Below, piece by piece: positions 52,901 to 63,069 of a DNA stretch of 64,000 nucleotides. The translations under genes were made by a program, and so were the position numbers. Every line of letters begins with the position of its first letter. The first letter of the stretch is position 1. The stretch lies in NCBI GenBank assembly GCA_006386115.1, contig VFIW01000003.1:1-64000 (forward strand), in the 5' to 3' direction. The notes below the pieces were generated by a model. That model had not been told where the DNA came from, did not search any database, and saw nothing but the letters and a program-made list of their open reading frames with translations. The stretch is from Globisporangium splendens (lineage: Eukaryota; Oomycota; Peronosporomycetes; Pythiales; Pythiaceae).

Positions 52901-54869
52901 ACGTGTAGGTGTGTACTTTGGGAGAAAACCTGAGCAGATGATTCATCAACTATCGGAAGAGACTCGAGCCTTCTGGCCATCCTTTCAGTGGAACGGCAAC
53001 CCCTGGATAATCGACAGTCAAGGTGAGCAGTATACAGTCAAAACGGTTCGTTTCCTGAAGGAATGCAATTTGGCCAGCTTCAACGTGAGACAGGAAGAAG
53101 AGCGAGTGTTCTCCGTTTGGCTGCCAACCATGACGGCGACTCTCACGTTCAAACGAATGATCATCCTGCGAAAACTCGTAACCAGCATCATTCTATGCTC
53201 ACCGGAGATAGAAATCGATGCAGGCAACCAGTTGAACAGTCACCAGGAGCCGTGGAGCAGGAAACACACAAAACGAGAGTACAAGTGGATCAGCAACGGC
53301 ATGGGAACCATCATCGCGGTGCCGGTATCGGAGAGGAGCCACATGGACTACATTCAGATGTAACGGCAAGCAAACGGAGTTCTCTGGACAGTGACCGACT
53401 GGGCTGGGGATGCTACTTGCCAACAAGACGTGGCAATGATCGAAGAAGAAATAAAAACTGTAGGGTGGACATTCAAACCGCACCCGCTCACGACTCACTG
53501 CCCGTGGCTGGTGCATGAACGTACTCCCCCAAACAGTATCCAGAAGACAATTGACCGAGCACGAACACGGAGGCTGCACAGCAAGTTGTATCAAGGTCTC
53601 GGAGGACTCATAGATATGCTCAGCGAAGTCGCGAAAACTGACCAGTGGTACAGCCATGTGCAGTATCGACTACCAGCAGATCTATGGAAACAACGAGGAT
53701 GTCTTACGCCGTTTCAGATGTGGACGACATACCGGATTTCTACGATGCAGCTCAACCTGTTCCATCCGGGAAGGATCGAGTCTTCGGCGTACCCAAGCAA
53801 TGCCGGATGTGGGGAGACAAAAGAGACTATCTCACACATAGTCTGGAGTTGCAAGCGAGCACAAGCCGCGTGGACAGCCTTCCTCGGGCGATGGATGGAC
53901 CGGACATTGACGGAGCAAGCGCTCAACCTCTTCCTGCCTTATATTGCTAGCCGCACAGTCCCGCCAGGTCAACGATCTTTGCTCCGGGAATTGGAAAAGC
54001 ACTTCGGGTTCATTACTCCGGAACACTCGACAGCACTACAGAGACTGTGGTTTATCGTCACATCAAGCATCCCAGTTTTGCTGTGGAGAACGAGAGTGGA
54101 AATAGTGCATGAACGGCAACACGTCACTATCGAAGAAAGTAATCAGCGAGTGTGGACAGCGTGTGTGATGCAAGTGCGGGCTGTGGCTCATCGGATGAGA
54201 ACGCTCAAAGGAGAACAGATCAATACAACCTGCCTGAGCCAACTGCTCAGCGTACTGGAGAGACAAGACGTGTCGCGCCAAATGGAAGCATGGGCGACGG
54301 CGCGTTTGTATTTCGATGGAGGTGCACACGGCAATCCAGGTCCAGGAGGCAGCGGATGGGCACTCATCTTCCTGAATGAACGAAGCAATCGATGGGAACT
54401 CAAAGCATGCGGCTATGCGTACATGGGACCGGAAGTCACGGACAATTGGTGCGAATTCAGCGCACTGAAAGATGGCCTGGCATACAGTGCACACTACCTA
54501 CAGCACTGTGAAGTCAAGTTGGAAGTCTTCGGAGATAGCCAAATGATCATCGCATCCCAGAACGGGTTCGCCTCAGTACGCCAGACCAAGTTGCAGCCAC
54601 TAGCAGTTCGGGTAAATCGAATCATCGCCAACTTTACGTGGACCTCCTGGAACCACACAAAACGAGAACAAAACAAGATGGCCGATCTTCTCGCCAACAT
54701 GGCAATGAACTCCGAGAGTGCGAAGATACTCACCAACGAATCGCGGGGAAACGATCAAGTTTTTATGTCCCAAGTCACAGCTCTACTCGACAATGATATC
54801 GGTGCCACACCGTCAACACTTAGAAACACCTCACTGTCAGCAGTGTTAATGAGACTCAGGAATTCTTAA
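49906..54869 (+). pseudogene. LINE ORF2: endonuclease, reverse transcriptase, RNase H
   Basis: The apurinic-type endonuclease begins TLRVLTQNVCGF without an in-frame ATG (about 49918) and contains YLQETRI, GDFNCVLD and YSDHQAAV. It runs in one frame to 51141, and the -1 frame takes over near 51096-51140. Reverse transcriptase: [47 protein letters not shown], and the catalytic FVDDSAVF (Asp-Asp kept). A CGETKETISHIVWSC zinc finger lies at about 53800-53850. A C-terminal RNase H has YFDGGAHGNPG, CEFSAL, FGDSQM and KMADLLA, the DEDD set. In-frame stops at 51681, 52293 and 53361. An RNase H at the end of ORF2 is found in some LINE clades and in plant L1s. Confidence 0.85.
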
Positions 54870-54930
54870 ACTGTATGTAGATCATAAGTTGAATAGAATT
54901 ACCTTCTCTCTCTCTCACTCTCGCACTACC

Positions 54931-55602
54931 GAACGATCAGTAGCACCACCGAAGTAATCGTTATAGTACAGGAATCTCTTTGGTGGCCATCCATTTAGAT
55001 AATGAGGGGAGTGCAGTAGCACTTACACTGTTTGGGCTACACAAATCCATTTACATATATATATTGATGAAAACTTTAAAAGACTATTACATTGATAGGT
55101 TTAAAGTGTAATGATACCTTCATCGTCATTTTACCCTTCAAAAAATTATATGTGTGCCATCGTTTTGGCTGTGCATCGCGCACTGACCGTACCTTTGCAT
55201 CCCATCTTTTGCTCGTTGGTTTCCACTTTATGCCAATTTGAAGTATCGCACCCATTTATTCAGAAAAGCAATGCCCATTGACATTCGTCTCCTCAGGGAG
55301 AATAAACGTTGATGCTTGCGTTGCACAAATGATCATCACTGCACCGAAGGAGTGATGGCCGTTTCAGTGTCGCAACCACTCATGTATCGCAATCTCGGCA
55401 GCTCTCGACCAATGAGAGGTTCTCAATGCGAGCTACTTTTGTTGCGCAATTACAAAAATGGGAGAACACCACATGCACACACACAAGGTTCAGATATGAC
55501 AGCACCACGAGGTGGAGCAGAGAGATAGGATCTGCTGCTGCTGTCCTACTGTCCTGCTCAAGTATATCCCCCTGCTTTCTATCGCTCGGCCATCTTCTCC
55601 GT
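54931..55602. other. AT-rich intergenic stretch
   Basis: CT-rich tract at 54904-54925, then AT-rich sequence with TATATATATTG near 55055. No gene. Confidence 0.45.
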
Positions 55603-55618
55603 CACCATTCCACAATTT
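55603..55618 (+). promoter_or_regulatory. Oomycete core promoter of ADH gene 1
   Basis: CACCATTCCACAATTT. The 13 bases CATTCCACAATTT are a perfect initiator (CATTYY) plus FPR (CAWTTT), 66-81 bp before ATG 55684. Confidence 0.6.
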
Positions 55619-55683
55619 GGTTCCTCAGCACCATATCTCACCAAGACCAACACTACCCGCCAACGAACTCAACTATAGCAACC

Positions 55684-56757
55684 ATGTTGTCCGCTGATCC
55701 TACTGCGCCACGAACCATCAACGCCTACGCGGGTTTAGAAAAAGACCAAGGGCTCCAGCCTTGGCAGTACCAGTCGCGTCCGCTTGGAGCCGGAGATGTC
55801 GAAATCAAGATCTCCCACTGCGGCATCTGCTCTTCCGACCTGCACATGCTGGACGGTGGCTGGGGTCCAGCTCCGTTCCCTTGCGTTGCCGGTCACGAAA
55901 TCATCGGTGAAGTGACTGTCGTCGGCTCCGAAGTCAAGCACCTCGTGGTAGGTGACCGCGTTGGCGTCGGTGGCCAAGCGTGGGCCTGTCTCAACAAAGA
56001 CAAAGAGCGTCCGTGTGCTGAGTGCGCCGATGGCGCTGACGCTTACTGTAGCCGTTCTGTATGGACGATCACCTTGAACTACGAAGATGGCTCTCCATCT
56101 TATGGTGGGTACGCCGACTACATTCGTGTTTTGGCCGACTACGCGTTCAAGATCCCGGACAAGATCCCATCGGACGTCGCGGCACCATTGCTCTGCGCCG
56201 GCGCCACTGTCTTCACTCCACTGAAGACGTATAACGTGAAGCCTGGCGACCGTGTCGGTGTCATTGGTATCGGCGGCCTTGGTCACATTGCCATTCAGTT
56301 CATCCGCGCGTTGGGTGCGACGCCCATCGCGTTCTCGCGCTCGGCGAACAAGGAGAAGGAGATCCGAGGCCTCGGCGCCGAAGAGTTCTACAACCTGAGC
56401 GATCCAGAGCAAGCGCAGAAGGCTGCTTCGTCGGTGAATGTGTTGCTGATCACTGCCGACGCCACCAACATGCCGTACAACACGTACTTGCAGTTGGTGC
56501 GTTCACGAGGCACGGTCGTGATGCTGGGTATCCCGAACGACAGTGTGACGTTTGCGCCGTTCTTCTTGGTTCCTCGAGGTGTGCGGTTTGTGGGCAGCGC
56601 GATCGGGTCGATCCAAGATATCAAGGACATGCTCAAGGTCGCGTCGGAGAAGAACGTGCGTCCGATTATTCAGAAGGTTCCAATGGCCAAGGTGAATGAG
56701 GGTCTCCAAATGGTTCGCGATGGCTCGGTCCGCTACCGTGTGGTGCTTGAGAACTGA
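55684..56757 (+). CDS. Zinc-dependent alcohol dehydrogenase (CAD/Adh6-like), copy 1
   Basis: 357 residues, medium-chain dehydrogenase family. Catalytic zinc ligands: Cys46 in HCGICSSDLH and His71/Glu72 in GHEIIGE. The four-cysteine structural zinc lobe is present (CLNKDKERPCAECADGADAYC). Cofactor site GIGGLGHIAIQF fits an NADP(H)-type cinnamyl-alcohol-dehydrogenase-like enzyme. It should interconvert aldehydes and alcohols. The start is ATG 55684, with the same context in the other copies (CTCAACTATAGCAACC before ATG). Forms an inverted pair with copy 2; a truncated third copy is at 45111-45413. Confidence 0.93.
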   Translation: MLSADPTAPRTINAYAGLEKDQGLQPWQYQSRPLGAGDVEIKISHCGICSSDLHMLDGGWGPAPFPCVAGHEIIGEVTVVGSEVKHLVVGDRVGVGGQAWACLNKDKERPCAECADGADAYCSRSVWTITLNYEDGSPSYGGYADYIRVLADYAFKIPDKIPSDVAAPLLCAGATVFTPLKTYNVKPGDRVGVIGIGGLGHIAIQFIRALGATPIAFSRSANKEKEIRGLGAEEFYNLSDPEQAQKAASSVNVLLITADATNMPYNTYLQLVRSRGTVVMLGIPNDSVTFAPFFLVPRGVRFVGSAIGSIQDIKDMLKVASEKNVRPIIQKVPMAKVNEGLQMVRDGSVRYRVVLEN

Positions 56758-56795
56758 GTTGCTATTAGCACGCGATGTTCATCTCAAGCTGCGAG

Positions 56796-57495
56796 TGAGT
56801 GAGGATGCTTCGTACACGCTCTCGTCCAAAAAAACAACAACAGCAACAAATCGTTGGAGAAGAAAGGTAGCTCTGTTCTACGAGATTAATGACACGTTAA
56901 TTTTCGCACGTTAATGAAGTCAACCACTAGTAAGAAAGTGAATCTGTCCCAATTAGCCCACTTCGCAGTTGCAGTTTGTGTGTCGTGCTACAGTATGTAC
57001 GCAGTAAGCTGTGGAAAGGTAGATGTTGAGTCTAGCAGTTCCCATTGATTATTAGCGCATTCAAAGGCGTTCCTGGCTTGCGCTGTGCTAGGTAATTCGA
57101 GCTTTACGACTGCTCTTTCCTCCATGTTTATCCCCGAGTAGCTCCACGGCCGCGGCTGCAATGTGTAACTATTCCCAACGCAAACTCGGTGCCTATGTGC
57201 AATCAGGTTCGAATCCCCTCAAGGCTGCAACGCCATTCAGAATAAAGAAACGAGAGTAGATGCAGAGCCATCAGTTGCACTTCCGTAAGTGACCATCATT
57301 CCCCGGTCACCGATTGTGATATTGCATCAGTTCGTAATTGAACACGCATTGCTCGGTATCCCGATCAATTACCGGTATATTAGCAATTATTGTATGTATT
57401 GAGCTGACATCCATTTTTCCCACCACTTCGAGTGACGAGATATTTGAACCAAGATGTTGCTACTGCTCTTGTATGAAGAAAAACAAGTTCCATCG
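56796..57495. other. Unique spacer between the inverted ADH genes
   Basis: No gene. Contains a tRNA B-box-like CAGGTTCGAATCCCC near 57206-57220 but no matching anticodon arm or acceptor stem, so no tRNA gene is called. Confidence 0.5.
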
Positions 57496-57533
57496 CTTGT
57501 AGCTTGAGATGAACACCACGTGCTAATAGCAAC

Positions 57534-58607
57534 TCAGTTCTCAAGCACCACACGGTAGCGGACCGAGCCATCGCGAACCATTTGGAGACCCTCATTCACC
57601 TTGGCCATTGGAACCTTCTGAATAATCGGACGCACGTTCTTCTCCGACGCGACCTTGAGCATGTCCTTGATATCTTGGATCGACCCGATCGCGCTGCCCA
57701 CAAACCGCACACCTCGAGGAACCAAGAAGAACGGCGCAAACGTCACACTGTCGTTCGGGATACCCAGCATCACGACCGTGCCTCGTGAACGCACCAACTG
57801 CAAGTACGTGTTGTACGGCATGTTGGTGGCGTCGGCAGTGATCAGCAACACATTCACCGACGAAGCAGCCTTCTGCGCTTGCTCTGGATCGCTCAGGTTG
57901 TAGAACTCTTCGGCGCCGAGGCCTCGGATCTCCTTCTCCTTGTTCGCCGAGCGCGAGAACGCGATGGGCGTCGCACCCAACGCGCGGATGAACTGAATGG
58001 CAATGTGACCAAGGCCGCCGATACCAATGACACCGACACGGTCGCCAGGCTTCACGTTATACGTCTTCAGTGGAGTGAAGACAGTGGCGCCGGCGCAGAG
58101 CAATGGTGCCGCGACGTCCGATGGGATCTTGTCCGGGATCTTGAACGCGTAGTCGGCCAAAACACGAATGTAGTCGGCGTACCCACCATAAGATGGAGAG
58201 CCATCTTCGTAGTTCAAGGTGATCGTCCATACAGAACGGCTACAGTAAGCGTCAGCGCCATCGGCGCACTCAGCACACGGACGCTCTTTGTCTTTGTTGA
58301 GACAGGCCCACGCTTGGCCACCGACGCCAACGCGGTCACCTACCACGAGGTGCTTGACTTCGGAGCCGACGACAGTCACTTCACCGATGATTTCGTGACC
58401 GGCAACGCAAGGGAACGGAGCTGGACCCCAGCCACCGTCCAGCATGTGCAGGTCGGAAGAGCAGATGCCGCAGTGGGAGATCTTGATTTCGACATCTCCG
58501 GCTCCAAGCGGACGCGACTGGTACTGCCAAGGCTGGAGCCCTTGGTCTTTTTCTAAACCCGCGTAGGCGTTGATGGTTCGTGGCGCAGTAGGATCAGCGG
58601 ACGACAT
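57534..58607 (-). CDS. Zinc-dependent alcohol dehydrogenase, copy 2
   Basis: 357 residues, almost identical to copy 1; residue 2 is Ser instead of Leu. All catalytic and structural zinc ligands and the GIGGLG motif are kept. Homology with the upstream region of the other ADH copies ends after ~22 bp, at the N (58630), beyond which a retrotransposon LTR begins. If the join is real, this gene has lost its core promoter to the LTR and may be silent or driven by the LTR. Confidence 0.9.
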   Translation of the reverse strand: MSSADPTAPRTINAYAGLEKDQGLQPWQYQSRPLGAGDVEIKISHCGICSSDLHMLDGGWGPAPFPCVAGHEIIGEVTVVGSEVKHLVVGDRVGVGGQAWACLNKDKERPCAECADGADAYCSRSVWTITLNYEDGSPSYGGYADYIRVLADYAFKIPDKIPSDVAAPLLCAGATVFTPLKTYNVKPGDRVGVIGIGGLGHIAIQFIRALGATPIAFSRSANKEKEIRGLGAEEFYNLSDPEQAQKAASSVNVLLITADATNMPYNTYLQLVRSRGTVVMLGIPNDSVTFAPFFLVPRGVRFVGSAIGSIQDIKDMLKVASEKNVRPIIQKVPMAKVNEGLQMVRDGSVRYRVVLEN

Positions 58608-58629
58608 GGTTGCTATAGTTGAGTTCTTG

Positions 58630-58630
58630 N
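58630..58630. other. Ambiguous base (N) at ADH/LTR junction
   Basis: The only N in the window. Left of it is the ADH2 leader (CAAGAACTC on the - strand); right of it the LTR of gypsy copy 2 begins abruptly inside its middle (at the TTTTATATAT equivalent). This suggests an assembly join. Confidence 0.9.
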
Positions 58631-59040
58631 ATATATAAAACCTTGGGTACACTGAGGTTGAACCTACGGGATCTTCGATAAACTTGAACTTGAAGTCCCG
58701 TGGAAAATTCCCTGCAAAGTGATTGGCTACAGCCACTCACTTCAGGTGGCAGAGACACGTTGGTCTCATCACCAGTGCAGTTTCCCAAGTAGGAACCATC
58801 ACTCACGTGTCTAGAGTACTGTTGTGCGTAATCACGCCGACTCTCAATGATTGCGAGCGACCAACACTCAACTCAGACACAGATTGCTCTGACGTCAGAC
58901 GATGACGTCACCTGTGCATGTGGGGATCACTATTATGTGTTTCACCCAATATCTTCGCACCCACAATGCACTTCCACAAGGTGGTGTGTGACACACACAA
59001 AGAGCCACCTTGCATGTAATGGCAGCCTTAGCCCATTACA
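58631..59040 (-). repeat. Truncated 3' LTR of gypsy copy 2
   Basis: Starts TGTAATGG (59040 on the - strand) and matches about the first 410 bp of the 655-bp LTR of copy 1, ending at the N. The R/U5 end is missing. Confidence 0.85.
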
Positions 59041-62000
59041 TTTAGTCTACCCACATAAAATGTAGGGTGTAGACGCATGCGTGTAGGTATGTCTAGCGTG
59101 TAGGCATCACCATTGCATTTAACCACCCTGAACGGTCCAATGAACCTTGGCAGAAGTTTCGAACTCCCCAAGTTGGACACTGCATGTTCAGGCAGATTCG
59201 CCGTACTAAGCAATACAATATCATTGATCTTATACACTTGCTTGTTCTTCCTTCCGCTCTTGTCTGCTTGTTCCTTTTGCAGATCCTGAGACTTCGCGAT
59301 TGCGTCTCGAACAAACCTCACAACGGCTTGTCTCCTCACGATAAAGTCATCGACTTGCTGCACCTCACGACTAGTGATGTCGTTGAGGGGTTTCATCGAG
59401 TCAAAGTTGGCTTTTAACTCGGCAACAGCATTCAGGTCATACGACGACTGCGGCTTATTGCCTTTAGCCGTAGTCCCTCCCCCACTTAAGGTAGAGACCT
59501 CACCCATTATGGAAGCAGGCACTCGGGGATGAATGTCATAGTTCACATAAAATGGAGAGTGACCCGTCGAGACATGCGTGGAGTTGTTCAACGCAAACTC
59601 GGCAAGAGGGAGAAACTCACTCCACTCTTTGAAAGACGTCGCATAACTGCGCAACACGTCTTCCAGGACACGATTCACTCGTTCAGTTTGACCATCCGTT
59701 TCAGGATGTGCCGCTGTTGACATGGACAACTTGGTGTCCAGAAGTCCAAACAGTGCACGCCAAAACTTGGACGTAAACCGAGTGTCACGGTCAGACACGA
59801 TCTCAACGGGCAGGCCATGCAGACGGAATACGACGTCTACAAAGACCTTGGCCGTCATTTCGGCTGAGATCTTGTCCGAAACAGGCGCAAGATGGACCAT
59901 CTTGCTGAATCGGTCCACAAACACAAGGATGCCATTGCGTCCGTGTTTGTCTCGAGGAAGTCCGAATATGAAATCCATACTCACAGACTTCCAACTGTCC
60001 GATGGGACAGCCAATGAACGAAGTGGTGCCTGCGTGGAACCAGAGGGTTTCACTCGTTGGCAGGCCTCGCAAGTCCTCACATACTTGCGCACCCACTTGT
60101 ACATGTGTGGCCAGTAGTAATCCCGGGAAAGACTGAGAAACGTTTTCTCACGTCCGAGATGGCCACCAGAAGGACTGTCATGGTACTCATACAAGAGTCG
60201 ATGACGCAGACCTTCGTCGTTGGGAACAACAACCCTTGCTGTATCCCCGTCTTCGACCGCATAGTACAACAACCCATTGTGTACTCGGAAGCGGTGAACT
60301 CGCGACCTTGTGCGCGACGGAAGACCTTGCAGTGCTTTGTCCGAAGGGTCCTTGAAATACTTCAACAAGTCCTGACATGTTTCGTCAGACTTGTACCCTT
60401 CGACGATCTCTTCTCGCACTGTAGTCGTTGCTTGCACTGCGATCGCTTGAATGTCTTCACAGAGTCGACACGCTCCGTCCGTGTCTTCACTCTTGGTCTT
60501 CGGATCGTAGTCCGGACGTCTTGACAGCGCATCGGCTAAGATGTTCGTCTTGCCTGGCTTGTAGTGTACAACAAAGTTGTACTCTGCAAAGAAAGAGAAC
60601 CATCTCGCCATTCTTTGCGACAAGTGAGGAGTCTTCACTGCCGTACGCAGCGACGCATGATCTGTGTAGATCGCAAAGCGCTCCTCGCCAAGCAGATACA
60701 CACGGAACTTGACCAAAGAATACTTCATCGCAAGAAGTTCTTTGTCGTGAACTGGGTAGTTCCGTTCTGCGGGTCGGAGCTGTCGTGACTGATACGACAC
60801 AACTCGCTCATGACCCTCATCATCGTGTTGCATCAAGGCGCAACCGATGGCATAGTCGCTTGCATCGCAAACCACATGAAAAGGCTTGTCGTGGTTTGGT
60901 AGAGCCAGCACGGGAGCTTCTCGCAAACTCCTCTTGACTTCGGCAAATGCCATTTGATGGTCGCTGGACCACTCCCACTCAATGTCCTTCTTCAGGAGCT
61001 GTGTGAGGGGTTGCACCAACGCTGCATAATTGCGCGTGTACTTGTGCAAGTAGTTGGCCAGACCCAACCATTGTCTCAGCTGTTTGACATTCTGAGGTAC
61101 AGGCCAATCGTCAATAGCTTTGACCTTCTCCGGATCAACTCGAACGCCATGCTTTCCCACAAAGCAACCGAGAACGGGGATCTCTGGTGCAAAGAATATG
61201 CACTTCTTCAGGTTAGCGTAGAGCTTGTTCTCTCGCATGATCTGAAAGACTTGACAGAGATGGTCAAGATGAGCATCAACGTCAGACTTTTCACCCGTGG
61301 TTTTACTATGAACGAATATATCGTCAAAGTAACTCGGTGCAAACCCTCTCAATGGACGAAGTAGATTCGTGACCATCCTATTGAAAGTCGCAGGAGCGTT
61401 CTTCAAACCCTGTGGCATCACCATCCATTCCCACAGCATACCACTCGGGGTACTCACTGCAGTTAGTGGTACATCATCTTCGCGCATTCGAATCTGATAG
61501 AACCCATCTTTCAGATCGATAGCACTGAAGACAGTACTGCCAACCATTCCATCAAGGATCATATCCTTGCGTGGAACCGGAGTTTGGGCTGGAATGGTAG
61601 CGTCGTTCAGCTTGTTGAAAGCGTGAACAATGCGCCAACCACCAGTTGCCTTCTTCACACAGAAGGTTGGGCTACAATGTGGAGACTTGCTCTCTCGCAC
61701 ATGCCCAGCTTTAGCGCGTTGCGCAAAGAACTCGTCGATCGCAACGACTTGTTCTCTTGGCAACGGCCACTGCCGTGTGATGCAGTACTTCGTGCCAGGA
61801 AGTATGTCAATCTCATGACGAACGCCTCTATCGAATGGCAGTTCGTCCGGCACCTTGTCAGGGAATATGTCCTCATATTCCTTGACAAGTTCATACACGG
61901 GGTTCGTCTTGAGAGCGTCCCATGACTGCTCCTCGAACCTTTCCTTCCGTGTCTTTTCATCGAACACTTCAGCCTCCGTTGCTGATACCGTGTTGATGTC

Positions 62001-63069
62001 TTCTGCATCGTCAACATCGACGATCATGCAGACCTGCGAAATTTCGCCTTTCGCTAGGCTACGCTTCAGCGTCTTCTTGCTCATCCATGGCAAGGAAGTC
62101 AACTCTTCGACTGAGCTTGGAGGATTTTCAATCTTCACGTGACGGATTACATCCACGTCACCATCTTCATTGTAGACCGCGATATTCGCAAACTCGCTTG
62201 AAATGTCTTGTGCTTGGACACTTCCTTCGTCACCGTAACTTGTACCTTGATCAGGGGCACATGGGACACTCTTCTTGCTGGTCTTCTTCTTCTTCTCTCG
62301 GGATGGCTCTTCGGCTCTTTTCCCATTCGTTTCTTCCACGCACATCGCCTCATCCATGGGGTCGATGGCAAAGGAGACAGTCTTTTGTTGGCGCCTGACT
62401 GCTCCACCTCCAGTAGTCTTCTTCAAGATGGGTACCGCTCGTGAACATGGGGGGCCATCGCACACCGCAATATCACGAGGGTCATCCGGGATCTCTTCCA
62501 CAGATGTATACACCCACACCATTTCGTCCGTTGTTGTGCAGCACAAGTCAACATCACGTGACTTGTCAACGGAGATCTTCATCTTCATCCAGTCAATGCT
62601 AGGTTGATAACGCTTCAACCATGGCATGCCCAGAATCAGATCAAACTTGTCATCGAGGTCGAGTAGAATAAACTCGTCTTCACCTCGGAAATCTTCACAC
62701 TTGATTGCCAAGCGCACCACGCGCTTTGGCATCTTCACAGTTGACCCGTTGGCCAACCGGATAACCATCGTCTTGTCTTCATTCGCATCAGGCATCGGTA
62801 CTTTATGCCTGACGATCACTTCATTTCGAACAAAATTGTTCGACGCACCAGTGTCAACCAAAGCACGTAGAGGTGTTGCAATACCGTCTACATGAACTTT
62901 GAGAACGATCAAACTTGACGTTTGACTGACACTGTTCTCCCTCGTGGAAACTGCATGTGCATCATGCACATTGGGGCCAGAGTCCTGTGTTTCCACAACA
63001 TCCACAGTCCTCTTTTCCGGGCCAGTAGGAGGCCCCGCCCCTACTGGTCGTTCCCGTTTTTTGAACGTT
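59028..63069 (-). pseudogene. pol: Pol polyprotein of gypsy copy 2, lacking linker and chromodomain
   Basis: Open from the overlap with gag (frameshift site near 63063-63069) to 59028. Protease, RT (YFDDIFVHSK), RNase H, HHCC finger and integrase (SMDFIFGLP, VSDRDTRF, HPETDGQTERVNR) are intact. Just after FYVGRL in the GPY/F module the frame reads NVMG and stops: GTAGACTAAA is joined directly to the LTR start TGTAATGG. In copy 1 the same two points are ~1.17 kb apart. Without a polypurine tract the copy could not complete its own plus-strand synthesis. Confidence 0.9.

Larger units (their letters stand above)
45650..54930 (+). mobile_element. Non-LTR retrotransposon (LINE) with OTU-like domain and RNase H, decayed
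   Basis: Two reading frames in tandem. ORF1 (about 45682-49794) carries a CCHC zinc knuckle and an OTU-like cysteine protease domain. ORF2 (about 49906-54869) carries endonuclease, reverse transcriptase, a zinc finger and RNase H. The 5' end is placed near 45650 (TATA-like CTTATAAAGG) and the 3' end near 54930, both approximate; no target-site duplication or poly(A) tail was identified. Stops at 46075, 46822, 49087, 51681, 52293 and 53361 and a frame change near 51100 make this copy inactive. Confidence 0.88.
55660..58625. repeat. Inverted repeat formed by the two ADH genes
   Basis: About 55660-56795 and 57496-58625 are nearly identical in opposite orientation, including ~20 bp before the ATG and ~35 bp after the stop, separated by ~700 bp of unique sequence. 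Such a palindrome can be unstable and is prone to assembly errors. Confidence 0.85.

Noticed and set aside
45650..54930. In-frame stops of the LINE as evidence of stop-codon recoding
   Set aside because: All three stop types occur, a frameshift is also present and other genes here use stops normally; ordinary decay explains it.
55735..56412. 225-codon ORF opposite the ADH genes (repeated at 57879-58556)
   Set aside because: Present in both copies only because the ADH genes are duplicated; composition is that of a reverse-strand shadow.
57200..57225. tRNA-like B box (GGTTCGAATCC)
   Set aside because: No anticodon arm, D arm or pairing acceptor stem could be built around it; probably chance or a relic.
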